From Paulownia fortunei (lineage: Eukaryota > Streptophyta > Magnoliopsida > Lamiales > Paulowniaceae): 64,000 nucleotides of DNA. The DNA is taken from NCBI GenBank assembly GCA_019321725.1, contig CM033109.1, positions 25,307,548-25,371,547 of the forward strand, in the 5' to 3' direction. The notes below the pieces were generated by a model, which was not told the DNA's origin, did not search any database, and saw nothing but the letters and a program-made list of their open reading frames with translations. Shown here piece by piece: positions 50,001 to 62,900 of this stretch. Made by a program: the position numbers and the translations under genes. The stretch's first letter is position 1. Each line of letters begins with the position of its first letter.

Positions 50001-51343
50001 GACGCAATTCTTCACCGTTAATAATGAATAGGAATCTAGATAAGAAACTTGCAACTGACTCCAGCACTCCAATATAATACCTATACCTTCACAAATGTAG
50101 GTCATTGACCTTCAGTATCTGACATTGCAACTAAATGGTCAATAAAAGAAATTCAAAGCATTAAGACAACACCTTTAACACTGACCCTTCATTGACTAGA
50201 AAACAAATCTGAGACCTATATCAGCACTGCCTTTTAATCCATGTGCATTTTTGTTGTCATAGAGCCTGCTATAGGCTTCCAATGCCTGAAACTTTATCAG
50301 CCTCACCCATTTTAAACATATAAAATGTGAACATACCCAGGAAACATTCAGTGGATTCATGTACTGATGTAAGGTATCTGGTATAGAAATATATATCCTT
50401 TTACAAGCATCTATTAAACACTTAAACCCATATGTACCAATTATTTAGCTTTTTTCAAAACTTCAGAACAAACTAACCAATGTAATTTCTATAGCAAATG
50501 ATTGGATAATTAACTTCATATCATGAGTTTTGCTATCAACTAATCCCATAAATGGAATATAAGGTAGATGGACATGCATGTTTTATCAATAGAACCCTTC
50601 AAAAAAAAAAAAAAGCAGACGAGCACAGAAGCACACATTTCCTGTATACAGAGCAGCCCTTCAAGCTTTCTACCTCCCACTTCATATTGAAAACAGAAAA
50701 ATGTTTCAAAATCAAATGCAAGGTACCTTCAACAAACAAAGAAACAATAGGGAAACTTTGCTACTCATCTTATTGTTCAGTCCTAATCATAAGGCAGATG
50801 GAACCATGATTCAAACCAGACAAACATGCGGCTCCCTTGCCTTCATGAAACTACCTTAACAACAATGCAAGAAACACAGACTACGTTTATGGAACAATGA
50901 AGCATGTATTATTCGTTTAGTAGCATTTTTGTTCGCTGGCGACTGTTATCTCATGGGAAAATGGACAGGTAACTTAACAAAAATCGTATCAATAATAAAA
51001 GAAAAATGGAAATGGAAAAGAAGAAGAGGTGGGAGTTGCAGTACCAGATATTGTAGGAAAAGAGAAAGAACCAGGAAAGGTCGAGCAAAATGGAGGAGAA
51101 GAGGAGGACAGCGTAAGTCCTGGCGAGGCTCTGACTGCTGCTCTCAATGGCGACTAGCGCGAACAATGAAATCCCCAAATTGACGAGCAATACCCCGTTG
51201 TAGAGCGCCCCGAGGGATCCAATCAATGCGCAACCAATCTGAGCGTAGATCAATTTGACGGCGAGGCGCTGAATGTTGTCATAGTCTCGAATCCAGGCCT
51301 CTATCTCTGTCCACCTCAATCCATATCGATCACAACGCATCAT
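41022..51343 (-). CDS. Conserved plant multi-pass membrane protein, function unknown
   Basis: Four exons on the minus strand: 51343-51045, 47511-47193, 41648-41550 and 41057-41022. All have GT-AG introns and joining phases (W codon split across junction 1), giving 250 residues. Exon 1 (MMRCDRYGLRWTEIEAWIRDYD...) encodes a soluble start and three hydrophobic helices (about LAVKLIYAQIGCALIGSLG, VLLVNLGISLFALVAI, TYAVLLFSSILLDLSWFFLF). Exon 2 encodes a fourth (VSFSVKLTLAMQIIGFSVRL, then SSSLLWIQMYRLG) and a tail with SIYDPAYYSSLFEDGRDD. Exons 3 and 4 encode a short polar tail ending VRKFQMV. It looks like a conserved plant family, but I cannot name a function; the four-helix layout loosely recalls ATRAP-type proteins, which is only an impression. 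An in-frame upstream ATG (51400) exists; I preferred 51343 because sequence before it has no domain character. Introns of 5.5 and 3.5 kb dominate the gene. Confidence 0.85.
42097..42553 (+). repeat. Segmental duplication, copy 1
   Basis: Matches 43661-44083 in the same orientation with moderate divergence. Shared landmarks: a TGCCACCAT.GTACAACTG start, ACTGCCATCATCATTTACT, GCCTATAAGATAAAC, ACTTGTCAAAAGTAGGTGGA, and TCATGTGATAAACCAC at the end. It lies in intron 2 of the membrane-protein gene. Confidence 0.75.
43236..43440 (+). repeat. ~200-bp dispersed repeat, copy A
   Basis: First of five related copies. The unit opens AATGCACTTTACCCCCTCAAG, has a middle 'AAGTTAAATTGTGTAGCAC', and closes CAATTTATAAGGGTAGATATG. 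Downstream, the sequence to about 43560 also matches the flank of copy C. Confidence 0.8.
43661..44083 (+). repeat. Segmental duplication, copy 2
   Basis: Second copy of 42097-42553, offset by about 1.56 kb. It ends at the same word (GATAAACCAC) just before the repeat unit at 44096, where the two copies part company. Confidence 0.75.
44096..44505 (+). repeat. ~200-bp dispersed repeat, copies B and C in tandem (left arm)
   Basis: Two head-to-tail units (44096-44294 and about 44296-44505), each opening with AAAATGCACTT and closing with CAATTTATAAG.GTAGAGATGTC. They form the left arm of an inverted structure whose right arm is 45184-45587. Confidence 0.8.
44563..44851. mobile_element. MITE with long imperfect terminal inverted repeats
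   Basis: A 289-bp element. The left end GGCTATGTATGGTTTTGGTT and the right end, on the other strand, GGCTCTGTTTGGGATTAGTT both continue into TTTTAGTTCC. It is AT-rich and non-coding. It interrupts sequence that is continuous downstream of copy A (GAAAACAGA...CATG...CTCATTAGGTC), so copy A serves as an unoccupied site. No convincing target-site duplication was seen, so I leave the superfamily open. Confidence 0.65.
45184..45587 (-). repeat. ~200-bp dispersed repeat, copies D and E in tandem (right arm)
   Basis: Two head-to-tail units on the minus strand (about 45184-45390 and 45397-45587). The outer end, read on the minus strand, is GGGCAAAATGCACTTCACCC, mirroring the outer end of copy B (GCAAAATGCACTTCACCC) at 44098. 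Confidence 0.8.
48396..48767. mobile_element. Small TIR element (GGCCTTG ends), possible hAT-like MITE
   Basis: A 372-bp element with ends GGCCTTG and CAAGGCC. The right end, read inwards, continues TTTGGTTTCATTCTCTGAAA. Flanking octamers AAGGAAAT and AAGATAAT agree at 6 of 8 positions, suggesting an old 8-bp target-site duplication. It is non-coding and lies in intron 1 of the membrane-protein gene. Confidence 0.5.
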
Positions 51344-51400
51344 ATGCCGATTCGATTCAAAACTAGTATTCGTACGTACTATTATACTAGAAGAATTCAA

Positions 51401-52094
51401 ATATGAACAACTAGTGCAGTGCTGGAAGCATAGCTGTGGGTCTACAACGAATTGTAGTAACTGATGTTAGTATTTTCTAATCTTCCCTTTTTTTCTATTT
51501 GTATTGTTTACCAAAACAAATAAGGTTTATAGAAACCGAAAAGGGCTCTTCCTCCCCCTGCTCCCCTTGCTTAGTTACCCTCCTTCCTTTTTCTTGAATG
51601 AAATAAAAGAATGAATTCTCAGCCTAAACAAAAGAAAACAAAGAATAGAACAAAAGGGGGTGAGGGGAACTTTAGGGAGAGAGGTGGTGAGGAGGAGGTG
51701 GCCCGGTTAAATTGAAATGGGTAAATTTAAGTTTGCGCCCTCAACCATATACTTCGTATCACTTTGCCCCCTCCAATTGAAAAAATATTACACAATTTTC
51801 AATTTCTATTAAGTGTCTTTTTAAAAAATCCTTTTATATTATTAACGCATATTTGGTGAAACCCATTTTAAAAAATTATTTTAGAGCTATAAGTTCATTC
51901 TTCACATGAAATTGTGTTTGGTAAACTAATTGAAAAATACATATTTAACATGAACTTAACAATATTGCCCTTACTTATATTAAAAGTATTTTATACGGTA
52001 TATGAATTAATTGGTACATATTTTTTTATCAATACTTAAGTAAGATATAAATTTATTTTTTTACCAGTTATTAATTTAATTTGTTTGTGGAATT
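51401..52094. other. Upstream flank of the membrane-protein gene
   Basis: It includes the likely promoter and 5'UTR of the minus-strand gene (to about 51700), then increasingly AT-rich sequence running into the assembly gap. I see no gene and no clear satellite monomer before the gap. Confidence 0.5.
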
Positions 52095-52194
52095 NNNNNN
52101 NNNNNNNNNNNNNNNNNNNNNNNNNNNNNNNNNNNNNNNNNNNNNNNNNNNNNNNNNNNNNNNNNNNNNNNNNNNNNNNNNNNNNNNNNNNNNN
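52095..52194. other. Assembly gap of 100 N
   Basis: Exactly 100 undetermined bases, the conventional size for a gap of unknown length. Sequence changes character across it, from gene flank to satellite, so physical distance and even adjacency across it are not assured. Confidence 0.99.
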
Positions 52195-55100
52195 TGATAC
52201 CATTTCTTGCTTACGTATTCAAATTATAACTTAACTAGATTTTTTCTTTTTACGATATAATTTCAAGGAAAACATACATTATTTTCCATGAGGGAAACAA
52301 TATATTTTCTATTTTTATTTTTAATTATGACTAGAAATTAAAAAAGTGACTCACAATATTGGTACATATTTCTTGCTTTCATATTAAATTTTATTTTTAA
52401 TTAATTTTTTCTTTTTTAAATGTTTACGTTCTAATTTTTTTCCTAATAAATTAAAAGCATATGTTATAACACATGAGTCAGAATGAGAAAAAAAATACTT
52501 TCCTACACTTAAGGTTAAATAAGATTAAAAATTTGAAAACATGGTACACATTTCTTGATTGCGTATTCAAATTATAGTTTAAGTAGATTGTTTTTTCTTT
52601 TTACTGTATAATTTCAAAGAAAACTTACATTATTTTCTATAAGACAAACAATATATTTTTTACTTTTATTTTTAATTATGACTAAAAATTGTAAAAACGA
52701 CTTAAAATGTTGGTACCTAATTCTTGCTTTCATATTAAATTTTATTTTAATTAATTTTTTCTTTTTAAAAGTTTACATCCTAAAAAAATTATTTTTTTCT
52801 AATAAGTTAAAAGTGTATGCTATAACATAGGAGTTAGAATGAGAAAAAATACTTTCCTACACTTAAGGTTAAATAAGATTAAAATTTTTAAAACTTGATA
52901 CCCATTTTCCGGTTACGTATTCAAATTATAGTTTAACTATATTTTTTCTTTTTACTGTATAATTTCAAGAAAAAACATACATTATTTTCCACGAGGAATC
53001 AATATATTTTCTACTTTTATTTTTAATTATGACTAAAAATTAAAAAAGCGACTCATAATATTGGTACATATTTCTTGCTTTCATATTAAAAATTTATTTT
53101 AATTGTTTTTTCTCTTTTTCAAAAGTTTACGTTGTAAAAAAAATATTTTTTTCTAATAAATTAAAAGCGTATGTTATAACACATGAGTCAGAATGAGAAA
53201 AAACACTTTCCTACACCTAAGATTAAATAAGATTAAAAATTTGAAAACATAGTACCCATTTATTGCTTACGTATTTAAATTATAGTTTAACTGGATTGTT
53301 TTATCTTTTTACCGTATAATTTCAAAGAAAACTTACATTATTTTTTATGAGAGAAACAATATATTTTCTCCTTTTATTTTTAATTTTGACTAAAAATTGT
53401 AAAAATGACTTAAAATGTTGGTACCTATTTTTTGCTTTCATATTAAATTTTATTTTAATTATTTTTTTTCTTTTTAAAAGTTTACATCCTAAAAAAATTA
53501 TTTTTTTCTAATAATTTAAAAGTGTATGCTATAACACAGAAGTTAGAATGAGAAAAAAAATACTTTCCTACACTTAAGGTTAACTAACATTAAAAATTTG
53601 AAAATTTGATACCCACTTCTCGATTATGTATTCAAATTATAGTTTAAGTGGATTATTTTTTTACAGTATAATTTTCTAGAAAACTTACATTATTTTCTTT
53701 GAGATAATCAATATATTTCCTACTTTTATTTTTAATTAAGACTAAAAATTGAAAAAACAACTCAGAATGTTGGTACCCATTTTTTACTTTCATATCAAAA
53801 TTTTATTTTAATTGATTTTTTTCTTTTGAAAAGTTTCCATCCTACAAAAAATATTTTTTTCTAATAAATTAAAAATATATGCTATAACACAGGAGTTAGA
53901 ATAAGAAAAAAATACTTTTATACTATTAAGGTTAAATAAGATTAAAAATTTGAAAACTTTTTACCCATTTCTTGATTACATGTTCAAATTATAGTTTAAC
54001 TGGATTTTTTTTTCTTTTTACTGTATAATTTCAAAGAAAACATTATTTTCTATGCGATAAACAATATATTTCCTACTTTTATTTTTAATTATGACTGAAA
54101 ATTGAAAAATCGACAGAATATTGGTCTGTATTTCTTGGTTTCATATTAAATTTTATTTTAATTGCTTTTTTTTTAAAAGTTTACATCCTAAAAAATTAAA
54201 ATCGTATGCTATAACACAAGAGTTAGAATGAGAAAAAAATACTTTCCTACAATTATGGTTAAAGAAGATTAAAAATTTGAAAATATGATACCCATTTCTC
54301 GATTACGTATTGAAATTGTAGTTTAACTAGATTATTTTTTCTTTTAACAGTATAATTTCAAACAAAACTTACATTATTTTCGATGAGATAAATAATATAT
54401 TTTCTACTTTTATTTTTAATTATGACTAAAAATTAAAAAAGCAACAAATAATATTGGTACCGATTTCTTGCTTTCATATTAAAATTGTTTTTTAATTGAT
54501 TTTTTTTAAAAGTTTACGTTCTAAAAAAATTATTTTTTTCTAATAAATTAAATGCGTATGTTATAGCACACGAGTTAGAATGATAAAAAATACTTTCCTA
54601 CACTTAAGGTTAAATAAGATTAAAAGTTTGAAAACTTGATACCCATTTCTTGTTTACGAATTCAAATTATAGTTTAACTGAATTGTTTTTTTTCTTTTTA
54701 CAGTATAATTTCAAAGAAAACTTACATTATTTTCTTTGAGATAAATAATATATTTTCTACTTTTATTTTTAATTATGAGTAAAATTTGAAAAAATAACTC
54801 AGAATGTTGGTATCTATTTTTTGCTTTCATATAAATTTTTTATTTTAATTGATTTTTTTCTTTTTAAAAGTTTTCGTTCTAAAAAAATTATTTTTTTCTA
54901 ATAAATTAAAAGCGTAAAACATATAAGTTAGAATGAGAAAAAATAATTTTCTACTGTTACTGTTAAATAAGTTTAAAAATTTAATAACATAATACCTATT
55001 TCTCGATTACGTATTCAAATTATAGTTTAAGTGGACTGTTTTTTCTTTTTATAGTATAATTTCATTGAAAACTTACATTATTTTCTATGAGATAAACAAT

Positions 55101-56957
55101 ATATATCCTACTTTTATTTTTAATTATAACTAAAAATTGAAAAAGCCACTCAAAATGTTGGTACCTATTTTTTGCTTTCATATAAATTTTTATTTTAATT
55201 GATTTTTTTCTTTTTAAAAGTTTTCGTTCTAAAAAAAATATTTTTTTCTAATAAATTAAAAGCGTATGCTTTAACATATAAGTTAGAATGAGAAAAAATA
55301 ATTTCCTACTGTTACTGTTAAATAAGTTTAAAAATTTAAAAACATAATACCCATTTCTCGATTGCGTATTCAAATTATAGTTTAAGTGGATTGTTTTTTC
55401 TTTTTACAGTATAATTTCATTGAAAACTTACATTATTTTCTATGAGATAAGCAATATATATCCTACTTTTAATTTTAATTATAACTAAAAATTGAAAAAG
55501 CCACTCAAAATGTTGGTACCTATTTTTTGCTTTCATATAAAAAATTTATTTTAATTGATTTTTTTCTTTTTAAAAGTCTTCTTTCTCAAAAAATTATTTT
55601 TTTTTCTAATAAATTAAAAGCGTATGCTTTAACATAGAAGTTAGAATGAGAAAAAAATACTTTCCTACTGTTAATGTTAAATAAGATTGAAAATTTGAAA
55701 ACATGATACCCATTTCTCGATTATGTATTTGAATTATAGTTGAACTGGATTGTTTTTTCTTCTTACAGTATAATTTCATAGAAAACTTATATTATTTTCT
55801 ATGAGACAAACAATATATTTCCTACTTTTATTTTTAGTTATGACTAAAAAATGAAAAAACATCTCAAAATGTTGGTACCTAATTTTTGCTTGCATATAAA
55901 TTTTTTATTTTAATTGATTTTTTTCTTTTTAAAAGTCTTCATTCTAAAAAAATTATTTTGTTCTAATAAATTAAATGCGTATGCTTTAACATAGAAGTTA
56001 GAATGAGGAAAAATACTTTCCTACTGTTAATGTTAAATAAGATTAATAATTTGAAAACATGAAACATATTTCTCGATTACGTATTCAAATTATAGTTTAA
56101 TTGGATTATTTTTTCTTTTTACAGTATAATTTCAAACAAAACTTACATTATTTTCGATGAGATAAACAATATATTTCCTACTTTTATTTTTAATTATGAC
56201 TAGAAATTAAAAAAATGACTCATCATATTGGTACCGATTTCTTGCTTTCATATTAAAATTTTTATTTTAATTGATTTTTTTTAAAGTTAACATTCTAAAA
56301 AAAATATTTTTTCTAATAAATTAAAAGCGTATGTTATAACACATGAGTCAGAATGAGAAAAAAATACTTTCCTACACTTAAGGTTAAATAAGATTAAAAA
56401 TTTGAAAACTTGGTACCCATTTCTTGATTACGTATTCAAATTATAGTTTAATTGGATTGTTTTTTCTTTTTACTGTATAATTTCAAAGAAAACTTACATT
56501 ATTTTCAGTGAGAGAAACAATATATTTTCTACTTTTATTTTTAATTATGACTAAAAATTGAAACAACGACTTAAAATGTTTGTACCTATTTCTTGCTTTT
56601 AAATTAAATTTTATTTTAATGAATTTTTTCTTTTTAAAAGTTTACATCGTAAACAAATTATTTTTTTCTAATAAGTTAAAAGCGTATGCTATAACAGAGG
56701 AGTTAGAATAAGAAAAAAATACTTTCCTTCTATTAAGGTTAAATAAGATTAAAAATTTAAAAACTTGATATTCATTTCTTGCTTATGTATTCAAATTGTA
56801 GTTTAACTGGATTTTTTTTCTTTTTCCTATATAATTGCAAGGAAAACATAAATTATTTTGCATGATAGAAACAATATATTTTCTACTTTTATTTTTAATT
56901 ATGACTAAAAATTACAACGACTACTCACAATGTTGGTACCTATTTCTTGCTTAAATA
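52195..56957 (+). repeat. Satellite array, direct block (~350-357 bp monomer)
   Basis: About 13 head-to-tail monomers. The landmark TTGGTAC recurs with G at 52361, 52712, 53063, 53420 and 53772, giving spacings of 351, 351, 357 and 352. Each monomer carries CTTTTATTTTTAATTATGAC, a T-rich tract, 'AATAAATTAAAAGCGTATG', and 'GAGTTAGAATGAGAAAAA'. It is very AT-rich and non-coding. Monomers differ at scattered sites and by small indels. The array is cut by the gap on its left. Confidence 0.92.
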
Positions 56958-59900
56958 TAAAAAAATAAATTTTTAGAAGGTAAACTAATAACAAGAAATA
57001 AAAATTGATTAAAATAAAATTTAATAAAAAAGCCCAAAATAGATATCGACATTCTGAGTCGCTTTTTCAATTTTTAGCCATAATGAAAAATAAAAGTAGG
57101 AAATATATTGTTTCTCTCATTGAAAATAATGTAAGTTTTCGATGAAATTATATAGTAAAAAGAAATAAAACAATCAAGTTAAACTATAATTTGAATACGT
57201 AAGGGAGAAATGAGTATCAAGTTTTTAAGTTTGGAATCTTATTTAACATTAACAGTAGGAAATTATTTTTTTTCATTCTAACTCCTGTGTTATAGCATAC
57301 ACTTTTAATTTATTAGAAAAAATTAATTTTTTTAGAATGCAAACTTTTAAAAAGAAAAAATTAATTAAAAATAAAATTTAACAAAAAAACCCAAATAGGT
57401 ATCAACATTCTGAGTAGCTTTTTCAAATTTTGGCCATAATTAAAAATAAAAGAAGAGAACATATTGTTTCTCTCATTGAAAATAATGTAAGTTTTCCTTG
57501 AAATTATAAAGTAAAAAGAAAAAATAATCTAGTTAAACTAAATTTGAATACGTGAGGGAGAAATAAGTATCAAATTTTTAAATTTTTAATCTTATTTAAC
57601 TTTAACAATAGGAAAGTATTTTTCCTCATTCTAACTCTTGTGTTATAGTATACGCTTTCAATTTATTAGAAAAAAATAATTTTTTTGAAGGTAAACTTTT
57701 AAAAAGAAAAAAAATTAATTAAAAAAAATGTAATAAAAAAGCTCGAAATAGGTACCAAATTCTGAGTCGCTTTTTCAATATTTAGCCATAATTAAAAATA
57801 AAAGAAGGAAATATATTGTCTTTCTCATAGAAAATATTATAAGTTTTCCTTGAAATTATATAGGAAAAAGGAAAAACAATCAAGGTAAACTATAATTTGA
57901 ATACATAAGTAAGAAATAAGTATCAAATTTTTAAAATTTTTAATCTTATTTAACATTAACAGTAGGAAAGTATTTTTCCTCATTCTGACTCCTTTGTTAT
58001 AGCATACACTTTTCATTTATTAGAAAAAAATAATTTTTTAGAACGTAAACTATTAAAAAGAAAAAAAATCAATTAAAATAAAACTTTAATAAAAAAGCCC
58101 CAAATAGGTACCAACATTCTGAGTCGCTTTTTCAATTTTTAGCCATAATTCAAAATAAAAGTAGGAAATATATTGTTTTTCTCATTGAAAATAATGTAAG
58201 TTTTTGTTGAAATTATACAGTAAAAAGAAAAAATAATCCAGTTAAACTATAATTTGAATACGTAAGGAGAAATGAGTATCAAGTTTTTAAATTTTTAATC
58301 TTATTTAACCTTTATAGTAGGAAAGTATTTTTTTCCTCATTCTAACTCCTGTGTTATACCGTACACTTTTAATTTATTAGCAGAAAATAAATTTTTTAGA
58401 ACATAAACTTTTAAATTAATTAAAAATAAAAATTTGATGAAAAAGCGCAAAATGGGTACCAACGTTCTGAATCACTTTTTCAATTTTTAGTCATTATTAA
58501 AAAAAAAGTAGGAAATATATTATTTCTCTTACTGAAAATAATGTAAGAATTCCTTGAAATTATACAATAAAAAGAAAAAACAATCTAGTTAAATTATAAT
58601 TTGAATACATAAGGGAGAAATTGGTATCAAGTTTTTAAATTTTTAATCTTATTTAACATTAACAGTAGGAAAGTATTTTTATTCTTTCTAACTCCTGTGT
58701 TATAGTATACGCTTTTAATTTATTAGAAAAAAATAATTTTTTTAGAATGTAAACTTTTAAAAATAAAAAAATCGTTTAAAATAAAAATTTAATTAAAAAG
58801 CCCAAAATAGGTACCAACATTCGAAGTAGCTTTTTCAATGTTTGGCCATAATTAAAAATAAAAGTAGGGAGCATATTGTTTCTCACATTGAAAATAATGT
58901 AAGTTTTCCTTGAAATTATAAAGTAAAAAGAAAAAACAATCTACTTAAACTATAATTTGAATACGTGAGGAAGAAATAGGTATCAAGTTTTTAAATTTTT
59001 AATCTTATTTAACCTTAAGGTAGGAAAGTATTTTTCTTCATTCTAACTCCTATGTTATAGCATATGCTTTCAATTTATTTGAAAAAATTAAATTTTTTTG
59101 AAGGTAAACTTTTAAAAGGAAAAAGAGTTAATTAAAAATAAAAATTTAATAAAAAAGCCCGAAATAGGTACCAATATTCTAATTAGCTTTTTCAATTTTT
59201 AGCCATAATTAAAAATAAAAGTAGGAAATATATTGTCTCTTTCTTAGAAAATATTGTAAGTTTTTCTTGAAATTATATAGTAAAAAGAAAAAAACAATCA
59301 AGGTAAACTATAATTTGAATACGTAAGTAAGAAATGGGTATGAAGTTTTTAAATTTTTAATCTTATTTAACCTTAAGAGTAGGAAAGTAATTTTATTCAT
59401 TCTGACTCCTTTGTTGTAGCATACACTTTTAATTTAGTAGAAAAAAAATAATTTTTTAGAACATAAACTAATAAAAAGAAAAAAATCAATTAAAGTAAAA
59501 ATTTAATAAAAAAGCCCGAAATAGGTACCAACATTCTGAGTCGCTTTTTCAATTTTTAGTCATAATTAAAAATAAAAGTAGGAATATATTGTTTCTCTCA
59601 TTAAAAATAATGTTAGTTTTCGTTGAAATTATAAAGTAAAAAGAAAAAAAAATCTAGTTAAATTATAATTTGAATACATAAGGGAGAAATGGGTATGAAG
59701 TTTTTAAATTTGTAATCATATTTAACCTTAACGGTAGGAAAGTATTTTTCATCATTCTAACTCCTTATGTTATAGCATACGCTTTCAATTTATTAGAAAA
59801 AATAATTTTTTTGAAGGTAAACTTTTAAAAAGAAAAAAAGTTTAATAAAATAAAAATTTAATAAAAAAGTCCGAAATAGGTACCAATATTCTAATTAGCT

Positions 59901-62900
59901 TTTTCAATTTTTAGCCATAATTAAAAATAAAAGTAGGAAATATATTGTCTCTTTCTTAGAAAATATTGTAAGTTTTTCTTGAAATTATATAGTAAAAAGA
60001 AAAAAACAATCAAGGTAAACTATAATTTGAATACGTAAGTAAGAAATGGGTATGAAGTTTTTAAATTTTTAATCTTATTTAACCTTAAGAGTAGGAAAGT
60101 AATTTTATTCATTCTGACTCCTTTGTTGTAGCATACACTTTTAATTTAGTAGAAAAAAAATAATTTTTTAGAACATAAACTAATAAAAAGAAAAAAATCA
60201 ATTAAAGTAAAAATTTAATAGAAAAGCCCGAAATAGGTACCAACATTCTGAGTCGCTTTTTCAATTTTTGGTCATATTTAAAAATAAAAGTAGGAATATA
60301 TTGTTTCTCTCATTAAAAATAATGTTAGTTTTCGTTGAAATTATAAAGTAAAAAGAAAAAAAATCTAGTTAAATTATAATTTGAATACATAAGGGAGAAA
60401 TGGGTATGAAGTTTTTAAATTTGTAATCATATTTAACCTTAACGGTAGGAAAGTATTTTTCATCATTCGAACTCCTTATGTTATAGCATACGCTTTCAAT
60501 TTATTAGAAAAAATAATTTTTTTGAAGGTAAACTTTTAAAAAGAAAAAAAGTTTAATAAAATAAAAATTTAATAAAAAAGTCCGAAATAGGTACCAATGT
60601 TATGAGTCGCTTTTTCAAATTTTAGCCATAATTAAAAATAAAAGTAGGAAATATATTGTCTCTTCCATAGAAAATATTGTAAGTTTTCCATGAAATTATA
60701 CAGTAAAAAGAAAAAAACAATCTATTTAAACTATAATTTGAATACATAAGTGAGAAATGAGTATCAAGTTTTTAAATTTTTAATCTTATTTAACCTTAAG
60801 AGTAGGAAAGTATTTTTACTCATTCTAACTCCTGTGCTATAGAATACACTATTAATTTATTAGAAGAAAATAAATTTTTTAGAACACAAATTTTTCAAAA
60901 AGAAAAAAATCAATTAAAATAAAAATTTAAAGAAAAAGCCCAAAAATAGGTACCAACGTTCTGAGTCTTTTTTTCAAATTTTAGCCATAATTAAAAATAA
61001 AAGTAGGAAATATATTGTTTCTCTCATGGAAAATAATGTAAGATTTCCTTGAAATTATACAGTAAAAAGAAAAAATAATCTAGTTAAATTATAATTTGAA
61101 TACATAAGGGAGAAATGTGTATCATGTTTTTAAATTTTTAATCTTATTTAACATTAACACAATGAAAATATTTTTCTTCATTCTAACTCATGTGTTATAG
61201 CATACGCTTTTAATTTATTAGAAAAAATAATTTTTTTGTACATAAACATTTAAAAAGAAAAACATCATTTAAAATAAAAATTTAATAAAAATGCCCGAAG
61301 TAGGCACCAACATTCTGAGTAGATTTTTTAATTTTTGGCTTTTTTTAAAAATAAAAGTAGAAAAATATTATTTCTCTCATTGAAAATAATGTAAGTTTTC
61401 TTTGAAATTATAAAGTAAAAAGAAAAAATAATCTAGTTAAACTATAATTTGAATACGTAAGGGAGAAATATGTATCAAATTTTTAAATTTTTAATCTTAT
61501 TTAACCTGAATAGTAAAAGAGTATTTTTTCTCATTGTAATCCTGTATTATAGTATACGCTTTGAATTTATTAGAAAAAAATAATTTTTTTGAAGGTAAAC
61601 TTGTAAAAATAAAAAGAATTAATTCAAATAAAAATTTAATAAAAAAGCCGAAATAGGTACCAACATTTTGAGTCGTTTTTTCAATTTTTAACCATAATTA
61701 AAATTAAAAGTATGAAATATATTGTCTCTTTCATAGAAAATATTGTAAGTTTTCCTTGAAATTATACAGTAAAAAGAAAAAATAATTGAGGTAAATTATA
61801 ATTTGAATACGTAAGTAAGAAATGGGTATCAAGTTTTTAAATTCTTAATCTTATTTAACATTAACAGTAGGAAAATATTATTCTTCATTCTAACTCCTGT
61901 GTTTTAGCATACGCTTTTAATTTGTTAGAAAAAAATAAATTTCTTTGAACGTAAACTTTTACAAAGACAAAAACTATTTAAATTAAAAATTTAATAAAAA
62001 AGCTCAAAATAGGTACCAACATTCCGAGTAGCTTTTTCAATTTTTGGCCATAATTAAAAATAAAAGTAGAAAACATATTGTTTCTCTCATTGAAAATAAT
62101 GTAAATTGTCTTTGAAATTATAAAGTAAAAAGAAAAAATAATCTAGTTAAACTATAATTTGAATATGTAAGGGAGACATATATGTATCAAGTTTTTAAAT
62201 TTTTAATCTTATTTAACGTTAAATGTAGGAAAGTAGTTTTCTTCATTCTAACTCTAGTGTTATAGCATACGCTTTCAATTTAATAAAAAAAAATAATTTT
62301 TTTGAAGGTAAACTTTTAAAAAGAAAAAAAATTAATTAAAAATAAAAATTTAATAAAACAAGAAATAGGTACTAACATTTTGAGTCGCTTTCTCAATTTT
62401 TAGTTATAATTAAAAATAAAAATAGGAAATATAGTGTTCATCACATAGAAGATAATGTTAGTTTTCTTTGAAATTATATTGTAAAAATAAAAAAACAATC
62501 CAGTTAAACTATAATTTGAATACGTAATAAAGAATTGGATATCAAGTTTTCAAAATTTTAATCTTATTTAACAATAATTGTAGAAAAATATTTTTCATCA
62601 TTCTAACTCATGTGTTATAGTATACACCTTTAATTTACAATAAAAATTAAGGTTTTTAGAACGAAAACTTTTAAAAAGAAAAAAATAAACTAAAATAATT
62701 ATTTTATAAGAAAACAAGAAATATTTACCAACATTCTGAGTCGATTTTTTAATTTTTAGTCATAATTAAAAATAAAAGTATGAAAAATATTGTTTATCTC
62801 ACAAAAAATAATGTAAATTTTCTTTGAAATTATATTGTAAAAACAAAAATAAATTCAGTTAAACTATAATTTGAATACATAATTGGAAAATGGGTATCAA

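Noticed and set aside
51840..52094. AT-rich DNA left of the gap as a continuation of the satellite
   Set aside because: Shares general composition and a GGTACATATTTTT word, but I could not align a monomer to it.
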